A stretch of 6,515 bases of DNA from Amylibacter sp. (lineage in GTDB: Bacteria > Pseudomonadota > Alphaproteobacteria > Rhodobacterales > Rhodobacteraceae). This document shows, in pieces, positions 1 through 6,308 of the stretch. The translations under genes were made by a program, and so were the position numbers. Below the pieces are notes generated by a model. It was not told the origin of the DNA and made no database searches. It was given only the letters and a program-made list of their open reading frames with translations. Position 1 is the stretch's first letter. Every line of letters begins with the position of its first letter. The DNA lies in assembly GCA_030625465.1 (NCBI GenBank), contig DAOUQS010000117.1, forward strand, positions 1 to 6,515. Reading direction: 5' to 3'.

Positions 1-1127
1 AGGGCAAACATCAAGGTGAAGGGGACGATGCACACAATGATAAAGGCCACCCGCAGGCCAAGAAAGACCAGCATCACCAACATCACGACGACCAGTGTTT
101 GCAATACATTCATAATCGCGGCATTTATGGATTTTGTGACTGCGGTTTCTTGATAAGTGGAAAACCTATACGATATTCCAATGGGCTGGGTTTGTTCATA
201 ATCCGCAACCCGATCTTGCAAAAGAACCCCAAGCTGCTGCAAATCCTGCGTGTCTGACATCTCGACCGCAAGAACCAGTGCAGGTTCACCGCTGAAGTAA
301 ATCGGTTTTTCACGCGGCTCTACATAGCCCCTGCGCACAGTCAACAAATCACGCAAGCGTACAAAGCCGGAAATACCCGGAACACTGGTTAGAACATCGC
401 CAATTTCCTCTAGGGATGTAATGTCGCCGTTCGCTTCCAATATCAAATTGGTACCGGCAGCATCCAGTTCCCCGGCGGGCAATATAATATTTTGCGCCTG
501 CAAATCAGCCAGAACCTGACCGACCTGCACGCCAACTGCGGCCAGTTTGCGGCTGTCCAGTTCCAGCCATATACGCTCTTCTTGCTCGCCATAAATTGTA
601 ACTTTGGAAATGCCTTCCAGTTTGAATAAATCTTTACGCAAATCGTAGGCAGAATCTTTGATTTCACGGTAGGAAAACCCATCACCCGTGACTGCGATTG
701 TAGCTATCGATACATCCCCGAAATCCGTATTCACGATCGGGCCAATTGTACCTTGTGGCAAATCCCTTTCAACATCAGACATTTTATTGCGAATGTCTTG
801 AAATACCTGTTCGATAGCGGCCATTGGTACGTCATCATATATAGACAGGTTGATTTTTGCAGAACCTGTTGTAATCAGCGTATTAATATCCTCAATCTCG
901 CCGATTTCGCGTGCGGCACGCTCTATCGGATCAACGATCAAGTCTTCAATTCGTTCCGGTGACATTCCCGGAAACAGTGCTGTTACCACTGCAACACGGA
1001 TTGTGACAACTGGGTTTTCCTGCTTGGGCATCCCGATATAACTCATCATGCCGCCAATAAGCAGGCCGACCATAACCAGCATAGTCAACCGGCTTTTATC
1101 CAGACCAAATCGTGTCAGAAAATCCAT
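1..1127 (-). CDS. RND-family efflux transporter permease subunit, N-terminal part (runs off left edge)
   Basis: Inner-membrane proton-driven pump subunit of a tripartite exporter (ACR_tran/HAE-type RND family). The reading frame is open from an ATG at 1127 to the window edge, giving 375 complete codons of a protein that is normally about 1,000-1,050 residues. Residues ~14-31 form the first transmembrane helix. They are followed by the family's G-M-P-K-Q-E-N-P stretch (32-39) and a long periplasmic porter region with phrases typical of RND pumps (V-x-T-x-F-P-G-M-S-P-E around 50-58, then R-D-L-L-T-V-R-R-G). Transmembrane helix 2 lies at ~341-358, and helix 3 begins near 361. The proton-relay aspartates of helix 4 fall outside the window. 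The start is 9 nt after the adaptor's stop codon, and a weak TAGG at 1136-1139 overlaps that stop, which suggests translational coupling. Substrate (drug, dye, lipid or metal) cannot be told; the Q-E-N-P phrase favours the HAE rather than the heavy-metal class, as inference. Confidence 0.93.
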   Translation of the reverse strand, partial: MDFLTRFGLDKSRLTMLVMVGLLIGGMMSYIGMPKQENPVVTIRVAVVTALFPGMSPERIEDLIVDPIERAAREIGEIEDINTLITTGSAKINLSIYDDVPMAAIEQVFQDIRNKMSDVERDLPQGTIGPIVNTDFGDVSIATIAVTGDGFSYREIKDSAYDLRKDLFKLEGISKVTIYGEQEERIWLELDSRKLAAVGVQVGQVLADLQAQNIILPAGELDAAGTNLILEANGDITSLEEIGDVLTSVPGISGFVRLRDLLTVRRGYVEPREKPIYFSGEPALVLAVEMSDTQDLQQLGVLLQDRVADYEQTQPIGISYRFSTYQETAVTKSINAAIMNVLQTLVVVMLVMLVFLGLRVAFIIVCIVPFTLMFA

Positions 1128-1136
1128 AATAACGGC

Positions 1137-2282
1137 CTATTCACTATCTAATAGCAGTTTGACCTTCTGGCCATCCCGCAAGAATGAAACGCCAGCGATC
1201 GCAACCCGCTCGCCAACATCCAGCCCCTCAACAACCAGCAATGAATTTTCGCTGATACCGTTCATCATAACATGACGCACGTTTACCGTGCTTGTTTCAG
1301 GGTCATAAACATATATTTTCAAAGGTGCGGGATCTCTCCCGTTAAACCGATCTTTATCCTGCCCGTAATTTATATCGCGATGTTCCAGCTGCCCAGTTTT
1401 AATCGCGGCACTTAGCGGTATTGTATAGCCCTGCCCCTGTTCCACTGCGAACTCAAGTGTCACCTCTACAGCCATTCCGGCCTTGATGGTTGCATCACTT
1501 TGAACCAGCGTCACCACCACCGGAAACGACGAAACAGCATCTGCCCGCGATCCCAATTCACTAATGACAGCGTCCAGAACCACACTTGGATTATCGGCAA
1601 GGCGTACTTTGGCCTTTTTGCCTACAGTCAACAGGTTAACCACCTCGAAGTTAACAGAAAATGACACCTCGAATGCATCAGTGGAATAAATTGTTGCAAT
1701 CAGTGTAGTCGCATTGACCGTACCAAAAGAGTCGACCTCCAGCGTATTGATTACGCCATCGTATGGTGCCCTAAGCACGGTTTTTGTTAAGTTTTCTTCA
1801 GCGCTGGCCAAGGCTTTTTCGGATTGCGTGACTGTAGCGGCTGTTGTCAACGCTCTTGTGCGCGCGTCGTCCACCGCAACTCTGGTAACGGCCCCTTTCG
1901 CCAGCAACTGTTTCTGACGCTTCAATTCATCTGCCGCATTTTCCGCATTCGCATTGGACAGATCCAATGCCGCACGGGCATTTTCAACCTTCAGATCCAA
2001 TGTCTTCGGGTCAAGTTGGGCAATTACATCGCCCTTTTTGACATGCTGCCCAACATCCAAGGTTATTTGCTTAAGCTTTCCGGAAACTTCAAAAGACAAC
2101 GACGAAACCGAAGCCGGTTGCAAGACCGAAGGAAACCGGCGCTCGGTGAAGCTTTTAGCATTTGCAACGACCATGGTTTTCAATCCGCGAACGGCTTCAC
2201 CAAGATCAGTTTTTTCTGCCTGGTCTTCCTTGCAAGCGCTTAATGACGACACCAGCAGCAATAGTACGAATAATTTTTTCAT
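1137..2282 (-). CDS. RND efflux periplasmic adaptor (membrane fusion protein, HlyD/AcrA-like lipoprotein)
   Basis: A 381-aa adaptor that would link the downstream RND pump to an outer-membrane channel. The N-terminus is a lipoprotein signal: K2-K3, a hydrophobic run, and the lipobox L-S-A-C with the lipidated Cys at 17. Residues ~62-92 form the first half of a biotinyl/lipoyl-like domain (G-x-L-x-x-I-x-x-x-V-G-Q-x-V-K-K-G-D, then A-Q-L-D). Residues ~98-165 are Ala/Lys/Glu-rich heptads expected to form the alpha-hairpin coiled coil. The second lipoyl half begins at L-R-A-P-Y-D-G-V (~170-177), followed by beta-barrel and membrane-proximal domains. Length is usual for the family. The ATG is supported by GGAAAG at 2288-2293, 5 nt upstream. 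It is the first gene of the operon with the RND permease. A polar segment near residues 295-320 (rich in D, R, N) looks like a lineage-specific loop. Family assignment is firm; the transported compound is unknown. Confidence 0.93.
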   Translation of the reverse strand: MKKLFVLLLLVSSLSACKEDQAEKTDLGEAVRGLKTMVVANAKSFTERRFPSVLQPASVSSLSFEVSGKLKQITLDVGQHVKKGDVIAQLDPKTLDLKVENARAALDLSNANAENAADELKRQKQLLAKGAVTRVAVDDARTRALTTAATVTQSEKALASAEENLTKTVLRAPYDGVINTLEVDSFGTVNATTLIATIYSTDAFEVSFSVNFEVVNLLTVGKKAKVRLADNPSVVLDAVISELGSRADAVSSFPVVVTLVQSDATIKAGMAVEVTLEFAVEQGQGYTIPLSAAIKTGQLEHRDINYGQDKDRFNGRDPAPLKIYVYDPETSTVNVRHVMMNGISENSLLVVEGLDVGERVAIAGVSFLRDGQKVKLLLDSE

Positions 2283-2287
2283 GAATA

Positions 2288-2293
2288 CTTTCC
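2288..2293 (-). promoter_or_regulatory. Ribosome binding site of the adaptor gene
   Basis: Minus-strand GGAAAG lies 5 nt before the adaptor's ATG (cat at 2280-2282). It fixes the start that gives an intact lipoprotein signal peptide. Confidence 0.7.
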
Positions 2294-2412
2294 AAACCTA
2301 TGCCTAAAAATACGCTTCACACCGCAAATAAATCAAGCACCTTTTTTTAACCTTTGGAATAGCACTTTATATTGCGGGAACCAGAATATAACGATACCCT
2401 GATGGCAATTAG

Positions 2413-2436
2413 GCCAAGGCGACGACTTATCTTGGC
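2413..2436. repeat. Inverted repeat GCCAAG-N12-CTTGGC upstream of the glycosyltransferase
   Basis: Perfect 6-bp arms (2413-2418, 2431-2436) flank a 12-nt spacer, ending 24 nt before the glycosyltransferase ATG. An operator for a dimeric regulator or a 5'-leader hairpin are both possible, and so is chance. No regulator gene is adjacent. Confidence 0.35.
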
Positions 2437-2460
2437 ACAAATTAAGGTAAATGACGGTCA

Positions 2461-3459
2461 ATGACTGACAAGAAAATCTATTCAATATTGTCGACTATGA
2501 AGAATGAAGGCCCGTTCATTCTGGAATGGGTCGCACATCACAAAGCACTTGGCTTCGACCATATTGTGGTTTGCACCAATAACTGTGAAGACCAAACAGT
2601 CGAAATTCTAAAACACCTGGAAAAGACCGGATTGATCAGGCACCACCCGACCATTATCAGGGGTGGCGGCATCCAAAGAAGTGCTTACCGACAGGCGCGA
2701 CGACTACCCGAGATACAAAATGCCGACTGGGTTTTTGTAAATGACGCAGATGAGTTTCTGAATATCCACGTGGGCGATGGCTCGGTTCGGGCATTGGTGG
2801 AATCTGTTGGTGATAACGTCGACATGATATCAATCCCCTGGCGCATTTTTGGCCCAAAAAACATCTTTAAGTTTCATGACAGGCCGGTGAAGCAACAATT
2901 CAACCTTGCCGAATTCGACTATAACAAAAACCCAGAGGTTGGTAAGTTTGTAAAAACCCTGTTTCATACTCCGGCAAACTACAAACGCATCGGGCTTCAT
3001 ATGCCTATTGCGCATCCGGATATGGACCACCCGCCGCTTTGTGTAATGGCGAACGGAAAGATGTATCTGCGGAATGGTAAGCGGACAAGGAACCCGCCGA
3101 CATTTAGCCATGCACAGGTCAATCATTATGCATTGCGTTCCGCTGAATCGTTTTTAATCAAACGCGTACGCGGCCGCGCCAATCATTCCAGCCACACATT
3201 AGGCACACCTTACTGGCAGAAGTTCGATCTGAACGATGTCGTTGACGATAGCATCCGTCGGTATGATATCAGTTCCGGTATCTGGCTGGAAAAGTTTGAA
3301 AGTGACCCCGTGCTTTACGATCTTCACTTGAAAGCCGTTGATTGGCACCGCAATAAAGCAAAAGAACTGCGTCAGGATCCGGATTTTGCACCGTTAATAA
3401 AAGATATCCATCATGCCATGTCTACGGTTGAAAAAAACGGCTGGCCTGATCAGGTGTGA
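2461..3459 (+). CDS. Glycosyltransferase family 2-like protein (Glyco_tranf_2_4 type)
   Basis: A predicted cytoplasmic glycosyltransferase of 332 aa with no signal peptide or transmembrane helix. The N-terminus has the pattern of the Glyco_tranf_2_4 family: a short beta strand, then M-K-N-E-G-P-F-I-L-E-W-V-A-H-H (13-27), G-F-D-H-I-V-V (31-37) and a T-N-N-C-x-D-x-T turn (39-46). The metal- and sugar-nucleotide-binding D-x-D is D95-A-D97 in N-D-A-D-E-F. A C-terminal block H-Y-A-L-R-S-A-E-S-F-L-I-K-R-x-R-G (222-238) is also usual in this group. In-frame stop TGA at 2452-2454 rules out a longer start. The nearest Shine-Dalgarno-like AAGG (2444-2447) is 13 nt away, so initiation may be weak. Donor, acceptor and product (capsule, LPS or other glycan) cannot be read from the sequence. 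It stands alone, divergent from the efflux operon and convergent with cmk, and no polysaccharide genes are adjacent. Confidence 0.85.
   Translation: MTDKKIYSILSTMKNEGPFILEWVAHHKALGFDHIVVCTNNCEDQTVEILKHLEKTGLIRHHPTIIRGGGIQRSAYRQARRLPEIQNADWVFVNDADEFLNIHVGDGSVRALVESVGDNVDMISIPWRIFGPKNIFKFHDRPVKQQFNLAEFDYNKNPEVGKFVKTLFHTPANYKRIGLHMPIAHPDMDHPPLCVMANGKMYLRNGKRTRNPPTFSHAQVNHYALRSAESFLIKRVRGRANHSSHTLGTPYWQKFDLNDVVDDSIRRYDISSGIWLEKFESDPVLYDLHLKAVDWHRNKAKELRQDPDFAPLIKDIHHAMSTVEKNGWPDQV
3445..3454. repeat. 10-bp perfect palindrome at the glycosyltransferase 3' end
   Basis: CCTGATCAGG lies just before the stop codon at 3457-3459. With no loop it cannot form a good RNA hairpin by itself. Its left half is part of a TGGCCTG (3442-3448) that is complementary to CAGGCCA at 3493-3499. 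Confidence 0.4.
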
Positions 3460-3478
3460 ACACAAATAAACCCTTCCC

Positions 3479-4111
3479 CTAGCCATTCCCCACAGGCCAT
3501 TTTTCCCCGATAACATCCACTGCGGCCGCAATGGCCTGTGTTATCGACATCGCGGATGTATCCAGAACCAGCGCATCAATTGCCGCGACCATTGGCGCTA
3601 TATCGCGGCCCGCGTCGCGGGCATCGCGGGCTTGGATATCTGCTAGAACCTGCGCCTCGGTAATAGCCTCACCCTTATCGGTCAATTCCTTGAAGCGTCT
3701 GTGCGCACGCACTTGCGCACTGGCTGTCACAAACATTTTCACATCCGCCTCGGGGCAAATAACAGTCCCGATATCACGACCATCCAGCACCGCACCACCG
3801 GGTTGCTTTGCAAATGTTTTTTGAAATGCGATCAGGGCGGCCCGAACCTCGGGGATCGGTGCGATTTTGCTTGCCGCTTCGGCCACTTCTGCGGAACGCA
3901 AGTCATCCGCCGCCAGATCATCCGCAGTCAGTTCACGCGCCAGTTTTGCAGCCGCTTTCGGGTTGCAGTCAAAGCCCATAGCCTTCTTGCCAACCGCGCG
4001 GTACAGCAAACCTGTATCCAGATAGGCAAAGCCAAAATGTTCGGCAATAGCGCGTGAAATCGTGCCCTTGCCAGAGGCCGCAGGGCCATCTATCGCAACA
4101 GTAAAACTCAC
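3479..4111 (-). CDS. cmk: (d)CMP kinase (cytidylate kinase)
   Basis: Transfers phosphate from ATP to CMP or dCMP to give CDP/dCDP, for nucleic acid and phospholipid precursor supply; cytoplasmic. The protein has 210 aa, slightly shorter than the ~227 of E. coli but ordinary for alphaproteobacteria. The P-loop is G-P-A-A-S-G-K-G-T (9-17). The nucleotide-binding [10 protein letters not shown] follows at 30-39. L-D-G-R-D-I-G-T-V lies at 109-117, and the lid-like arginine-rich R-D-A-R-D-A-G-R-D at 162-170. The start is GTG (cac at 4109-4111), which overlaps the aroA stop as GTGA, and GGAG at 4118-4121 sits 6 nt upstream, so translation is coupled to aroA. In many proteobacteria rpsA follows cmk; here a convergent glycosyltransferase does, 19 nt away. 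Confidence 0.98.
   Translation of the reverse strand: MSFTVAIDGPAASGKGTISRAIAEHFGFAYLDTGLLYRAVGKKAMGFDCNPKAAAKLARELTADDLAADDLRSAEVAEAASKIAPIPEVRAALIAFQKTFAKQPGGAVLDGRDIGTVICPEADVKMFVTASAQVRAHRRFKELTDKGEAITEAQVLADIQARDARDAGRDIAPMVAAIDALVLDTSAMSITQAIAAAVDVIGEKWPVGNG
3491..3540. repeat. 11-bp perfect inverted repeat inside the cmk 3' end
   Basis: Arms at 3491-3501 (CACAGGCCATT) and 3530-3540 (its exact reverse complement) are separated by 28 nt that include a 10-bp palindrome TGCGGCCGCA (3521-3530, containing a NotI site). The repeat lies in the last ~20 codons of cmk and 32 nt beyond the stop of the convergent glycosyltransferase. A hairpin could form in either transcript and might stabilise 3' ends or slow polymerase. 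No U-tract follows the second arm on the plus strand, so it is not a classical intrinsic terminator. Confidence 0.5.
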
Positions 4112-5454
4112 CGGTTACTCCGTGTGATACTGGCGCCCAGATCTTTCATAAGGCTTTCAAAAATAGGGAAACTTGTGGCAATTGCAGCACCGTCATCAAT
4201 GCTGACAGGCTGCTTTGTGGCCAGTCCCATGCACAGGAACGACATGCCTATGCGGTGGTCGAAAAACGTATTGGCTGTGCCGCCGCCTTTCACATCACCA
4301 CCTTGCCCGTGTACTATCAGATAATCGTCGCCCTCTTCAATCGTCACACCCATCGCTTCCAGTCCACGCGCCATCGCATCTATGCGGTCGCATTCCTTGA
4401 CGCGTAATTCCTTGATGCCGCGCATCACGGTTTTACCTGTGGCAAAGGATGCCACAGCGGACAGGATCGGGTATTCGTCGATCATGCTGGGGGCGCGTTC
4501 GGGGGGCACTTCGATGCCTGTCAGCTTGCTGGCTTTGACCCGCAAATCTGCCACCGGCTCACCGCCTTCTTCGCGTTCATTTTCAAAAGTAATATCCGCG
4601 CCCATTTCGACCAGCGTGGTCAGCAAGCCCGCCCGTGTCGGGTTCAACCCGATATTGGGCACAAGGATTTCAGAACCTTCGACGATCAGTGCAGCACAGA
4701 TCGGAAAAGCCGCTGAACTGGGGTCACGCGGCACGGTTATGGTCTGCGCTTGCAACTCTGGCTGGCCTGTCAGGGTTATTTCAAACCCTTCATCGGTCTC
4801 AATGGTTTCAATCTCTGCACCAAATCCACGCAACATGCGTTCGGTATGGTCACGGGTTTTCTCTTTCTCGATCAGCACGGTTTTACCGGGCGCATTCAAG
4901 CCTGCCAAAAGCACCGCAGATTTAATCTGGGCGGATGCATGGGGCGAGGTGTAACGCACCGGCATCGGTTCACGCGCACCGACCAAAGTCAGCGGTAACA
5001 ATCCGTTTGCACGCCCCACAGTTTGCGCCCCGAAAAGCTTCAAAGGATCAGTGATGCGCCCCATCGGGCGGGACCGCAATGATGCGTCACCTGTGAAGGT
5101 TACTGTGATCGGGCTGGTCGCAACCGCGCCCATAATCAGGCGCACGCCGGTGCCTGCGTTGCCGCAGTCGATCACATCGTCAGGTTCGGCAAAGCCGCCA
5201 ACACCCACACCGTTGACCCGCCATTCACCGTCGCCCACACGCGCCACTTCTGCCCCTAGGGCTGTCATCGCTTTGGCGGTGTCCAGAATATCGTCGCCTT
5301 CCAAAAGGCCGCTGATCTTGGTTTCGCCTACAGCCAGCGCGCCCAGGATCAGTGAACGGTGTGAAACCGATTTATCGCCCGGAATTTCTGCGGTACCCTT
5401 CAAAGGGCCGCCTACGCGCGATTGCATTGGGATGGGGGTGCCGTGGCCTGACAT
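4108..5454 (-). CDS. aroA: 3-phosphoshikimate 1-carboxyvinyltransferase (EPSP synthase), class II
   Basis: Sixth step of the shikimate pathway: phosphoenolpyruvate plus shikimate-3-phosphate gives EPSP and phosphate, toward chorismate and aromatic amino acids; cytoplasmic. The protein has 448 aa, the normal length. All four motifs of class II (CP4-like) enzymes are present: G-D-K-S (26-29), S-A-Q-I-K (174-178), R-D-H-T-E (201-205) and N-P-T-R (271-274). Active-site acid D326 lies in I-D-E-Y-P, and E354 and R357 in K-E-C-D-R. The PEP-site loop reads N-A-G-T-G, with Gly at 101 where the glyphosate-tolerant CP4 enzyme has Ala100. The ATG at 5454 has AGGA at 5463-5466, 8 nt upstream; a second Met at 10 is less likely because M-S-G-H-G-T-P is, as I recall, a common N-terminus in Rhodobacterales. 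It overlaps cmk by 4 nt and follows trmB by 62 nt, probably as one operon. Confidence 0.98.
   Translation of the reverse strand: MSGHGTPIPMQSRVGGPLKGTAEIPGDKSVSHRSLILGALAVGETKISGLLEGDDILDTAKAMTALGAEVARVGDGEWRVNGVGVGGFAEPDDVIDCGNAGTGVRLIMGAVATSPITVTFTGDASLRSRPMGRITDPLKLFGAQTVGRANGLLPLTLVGAREPMPVRYTSPHASAQIKSAVLLAGLNAPGKTVLIEKEKTRDHTERMLRGFGAEIETIETDEGFEITLTGQPELQAQTITVPRDPSSAAFPICAALIVEGSEILVPNIGLNPTRAGLLTTLVEMGADITFENEREEGGEPVADLRVKASKLTGIEVPPERAPSMIDEYPILSAVASFATGKTVMRGIKELRVKECDRIDAMARGLEAMGVTIEEGDDYLIVHGQGGDVKGGGTANTFFDHRIGMSFLCMGLATKQPVSIDDGAAIATSFPIFESLMKDLGASITRSNR
4118..4121 (-). promoter_or_regulatory. Ribosome binding site of cmk inside aroA
   Basis: Minus-strand GGAG lies within the last codons of aroA, 6 nt before the cmk GTG. 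It supports the GTG start and the GTGA stop/start overlap over any downstream ATG. Confidence 0.7.
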
Positions 5455-5462
5455 GAAGCTTG

Positions 5463-5466
5463 TCCT
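5463..5466 (-). promoter_or_regulatory. Ribosome binding site of aroA
   Basis: Minus-strand AGGA sits 8 nt upstream of the aroA ATG (5452-5454) in the 62-nt trmB-aroA gap. I see no convincing promoter or intrinsic terminator in that gap, so aroA is probably co-transcribed with trmB. Confidence 0.55.
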
Positions 5467-5516
5467 AATCTTGTTTGGTCAAGGACTTACGCCAAATTCC
5501 ACGGATTGCCAAGCGG

Positions 5517-6230
5517 TCAGAGCTTGCGAAACGTCATGTAATGTGGCGTACGACCTTCACGCAGGGCTTTTTGTTCGTACCGCGTTGAATACCAGTCTGG
5601 CCATGCTGTACGCCAGTCATCTGCGGTTTCCGCCAGCCATTCGAAATCATCCCGCATGGTCATCTGTTCCATGGTTTGGCGCACATAATCCTCGATGTCT
5701 GTCGCCACACGAAATATAGCACCCGCTTTCAGGCAACGGGCCAAAGGATCAAGATGTTCAGGGGTCACAAAACGCCGTCTGTGATGGCGTTTCTTGGGCC
5801 ACGGGTCAGGATATAAAAGGAACGCGCGGTCGATGGAACCTGTGGGCAGGATGTCCATCACATCACGGGCGTCACCCGCATGCAGGGTAATGTTTGTCAC
5901 CTTTTCCTTGCGGATTTTGCCCAGCAACATACCAACGCCGTTGATATAAGGCTCGCAGCCCAGAATTTGCACATCGGGGTTTTGCATCGCTTGATGCACC
6001 ATGTGTTCACCACCGCCAAAGCCCACTTCCAGCCAAACCGGATGATCCCCGAACTGGGCTTTCATGTCCATTTGTGTGCGCTCTGGATTGTCTTCCCACG
6101 TCACGTTGGGCAAGGAAAGGGCAGCCAAGTCTTCGACAACATAGGCCTTTTGCGTATCTTTCATATGCTTGCCCTTCAGGCGACCATAAAAGTTACGCCA
6201 CGGGGCGCCGGAGGGTGATTTATCTGTCAT
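5517..6230 (-). CDS. trmB: tRNA (guanine(46)-N7)-methyltransferase
   Basis: Uses S-adenosylmethionine to make 7-methylguanosine at position 46 in the variable loop of tRNAs; cytoplasmic, acting as a single subunit in bacteria. With the ATG at 6230 it has 237 aa. The SAM-binding motif I is L-E-V-G-F-G-G-G-E-H (67-76), G-C-E-P follows at 91-94 and H-A-G-D-A at 117-121. The family signature P-D-P-W-P-K-K-R-H-H-R-R-R-F lies at 141-154, and a C-terminal T-R-Y-E-Q-K-A-L-R-E-G binding region is present. A longer TTG start at 6257 is open but falls inside the metK terminator stem and has no Shine-Dalgarno; the ATG at 6230 has GGAA 7 nt upstream and puts A-P-W-R-N-F-Y-G-R at residues 9-17. It lies between metK, which makes its cofactor, and aroA. 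Confidence 0.96.
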   Translation of the reverse strand: MTDKSPSGAPWRNFYGRLKGKHMKDTQKAYVVEDLAALSLPNVTWEDNPERTQMDMKAQFGDHPVWLEVGFGGGEHMVHQAMQNPDVQILGCEPYINGVGMLLGKIRKEKVTNITLHAGDARDVMDILPTGSIDRAFLLYPDPWPKKRHHRRRFVTPEHLDPLARCLKAGAIFRVATDIEDYVRQTMEQMTMRDDFEWLAETADDWRTAWPDWYSTRYEQKALREGRTPHYMTFRKL

Positions 6231-6237
6231 ACGATCG

Positions 6238-6241
6238 TTCC
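6238..6241 (-). promoter_or_regulatory. Ribosome binding site deciding the trmB start
   Basis: Minus-strand GGAA is 7 nt before the ATG at 6230 and directly follows the T-tract of the metK terminator. It argues for the ATG against the TTG at 6257. Confidence 0.65.
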
Positions 6242-6274
6242 AAAAAAGAAGCCCCAAGGGATGCTTGAGGCCTC
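6242..6274 (-). terminator. Intrinsic terminator downstream of metK
   Basis: On the minus strand an 11-bp stem is formed by GAGGCCTCAAG (6264-6274) and CTTGGGGCTTC (6248-6258), with nine Watson-Crick and two G-T(U) pairs. The loop is CATCC (6259-6263), and six T follow at 6242-6247. This is a classical rho-independent terminator 34 nt after the metK stop. The first arm overlaps a perfect 12-bp palindrome, TTGAGGCCTCAA (6265-6276). It should separate most metK transcription from trmB-aroA-cmk unless read-through occurs. Confidence 0.87.
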
Positions 6275-6308
6275 AATATCTTTTCATGTGCAAGGGATCA
6301 AGGGGCGA

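Larger units (their letters stand above)
2283..2460. promoter_or_regulatory. Divergent intergenic region between efflux operon and glycosyltransferase
   Basis: These 178 nt separate two genes that read away from each other, so they must carry promoters for both unless transcription enters from elsewhere. The stretch is A+T-rich. On the minus strand a tentative sigma70-like pair is TTGATT (2331-2336) and TATTTT (2307-2312) with an 18-nt spacer, 25 nt before the adaptor's ATG. On the plus strand TATATT (2368-2373) and TATAAC (2387-2392) could be -10 boxes, but neither has a good -35. A perfect 6-bp inverted repeat with a 12-nt spacer (2413-2418 and 2431-2436) lies on the glycosyltransferase side. 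The promoter boxes are guesses by eye; only the divergent layout is certain. Confidence 0.4.

Noticed and set aside
1824..2307. Overlapping plus-strand open frames of 117-139 codons within the adaptor gene
   Set aside because: They mirror the adaptor in other frames, lack ribosome-binding sites and resemble no known family.
2434..2450. Sigma54-like promoter around TTGGCAC upstream of the glycosyltransferase
   Set aside because: The -24-like GGCAC is present, but no TTGC-type -12 element follows at the required spacing.
3600..3635. Repetitive GC-rich tract (GCGGGC/TCGCGG units) in cmk
   Set aside because: It encodes the arginine/aspartate-rich segment R-D-A-R-D-A-G-R-D that is conserved in cytidylate kinases, so protein function explains it.
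4382..4954. 190-codon open frame on the plus strand inside aroA
   Set aside because: It is a frame shadow of aroA, whose protein is complete and has all catalytic motifs.
5455..5516. Possible promoter or hairpin in the trmB-aroA gap
   Set aside because: TTGGCA has no acceptable -10 at 16-18 nt, and the only hairpin (CTTG/CAAG) is 4 bp with no U-tract.
5051..5719. 222-codon open frame on the plus strand across the aroA/trmB junction
   Set aside because: It is antisense to two clear housekeeping genes, has low-complexity Pro/Arg/Ser composition, and shows no recognisable domain.
6231..6257. TTG start at 6257 giving a 246-aa TrmB
   Set aside because: The codon lies within the 3' arm of the metK terminator, has no Shine-Dalgarno, and the extra nine residues do not resemble TrmB N-termini; the ATG at 6230 has GGAA at proper spacing.
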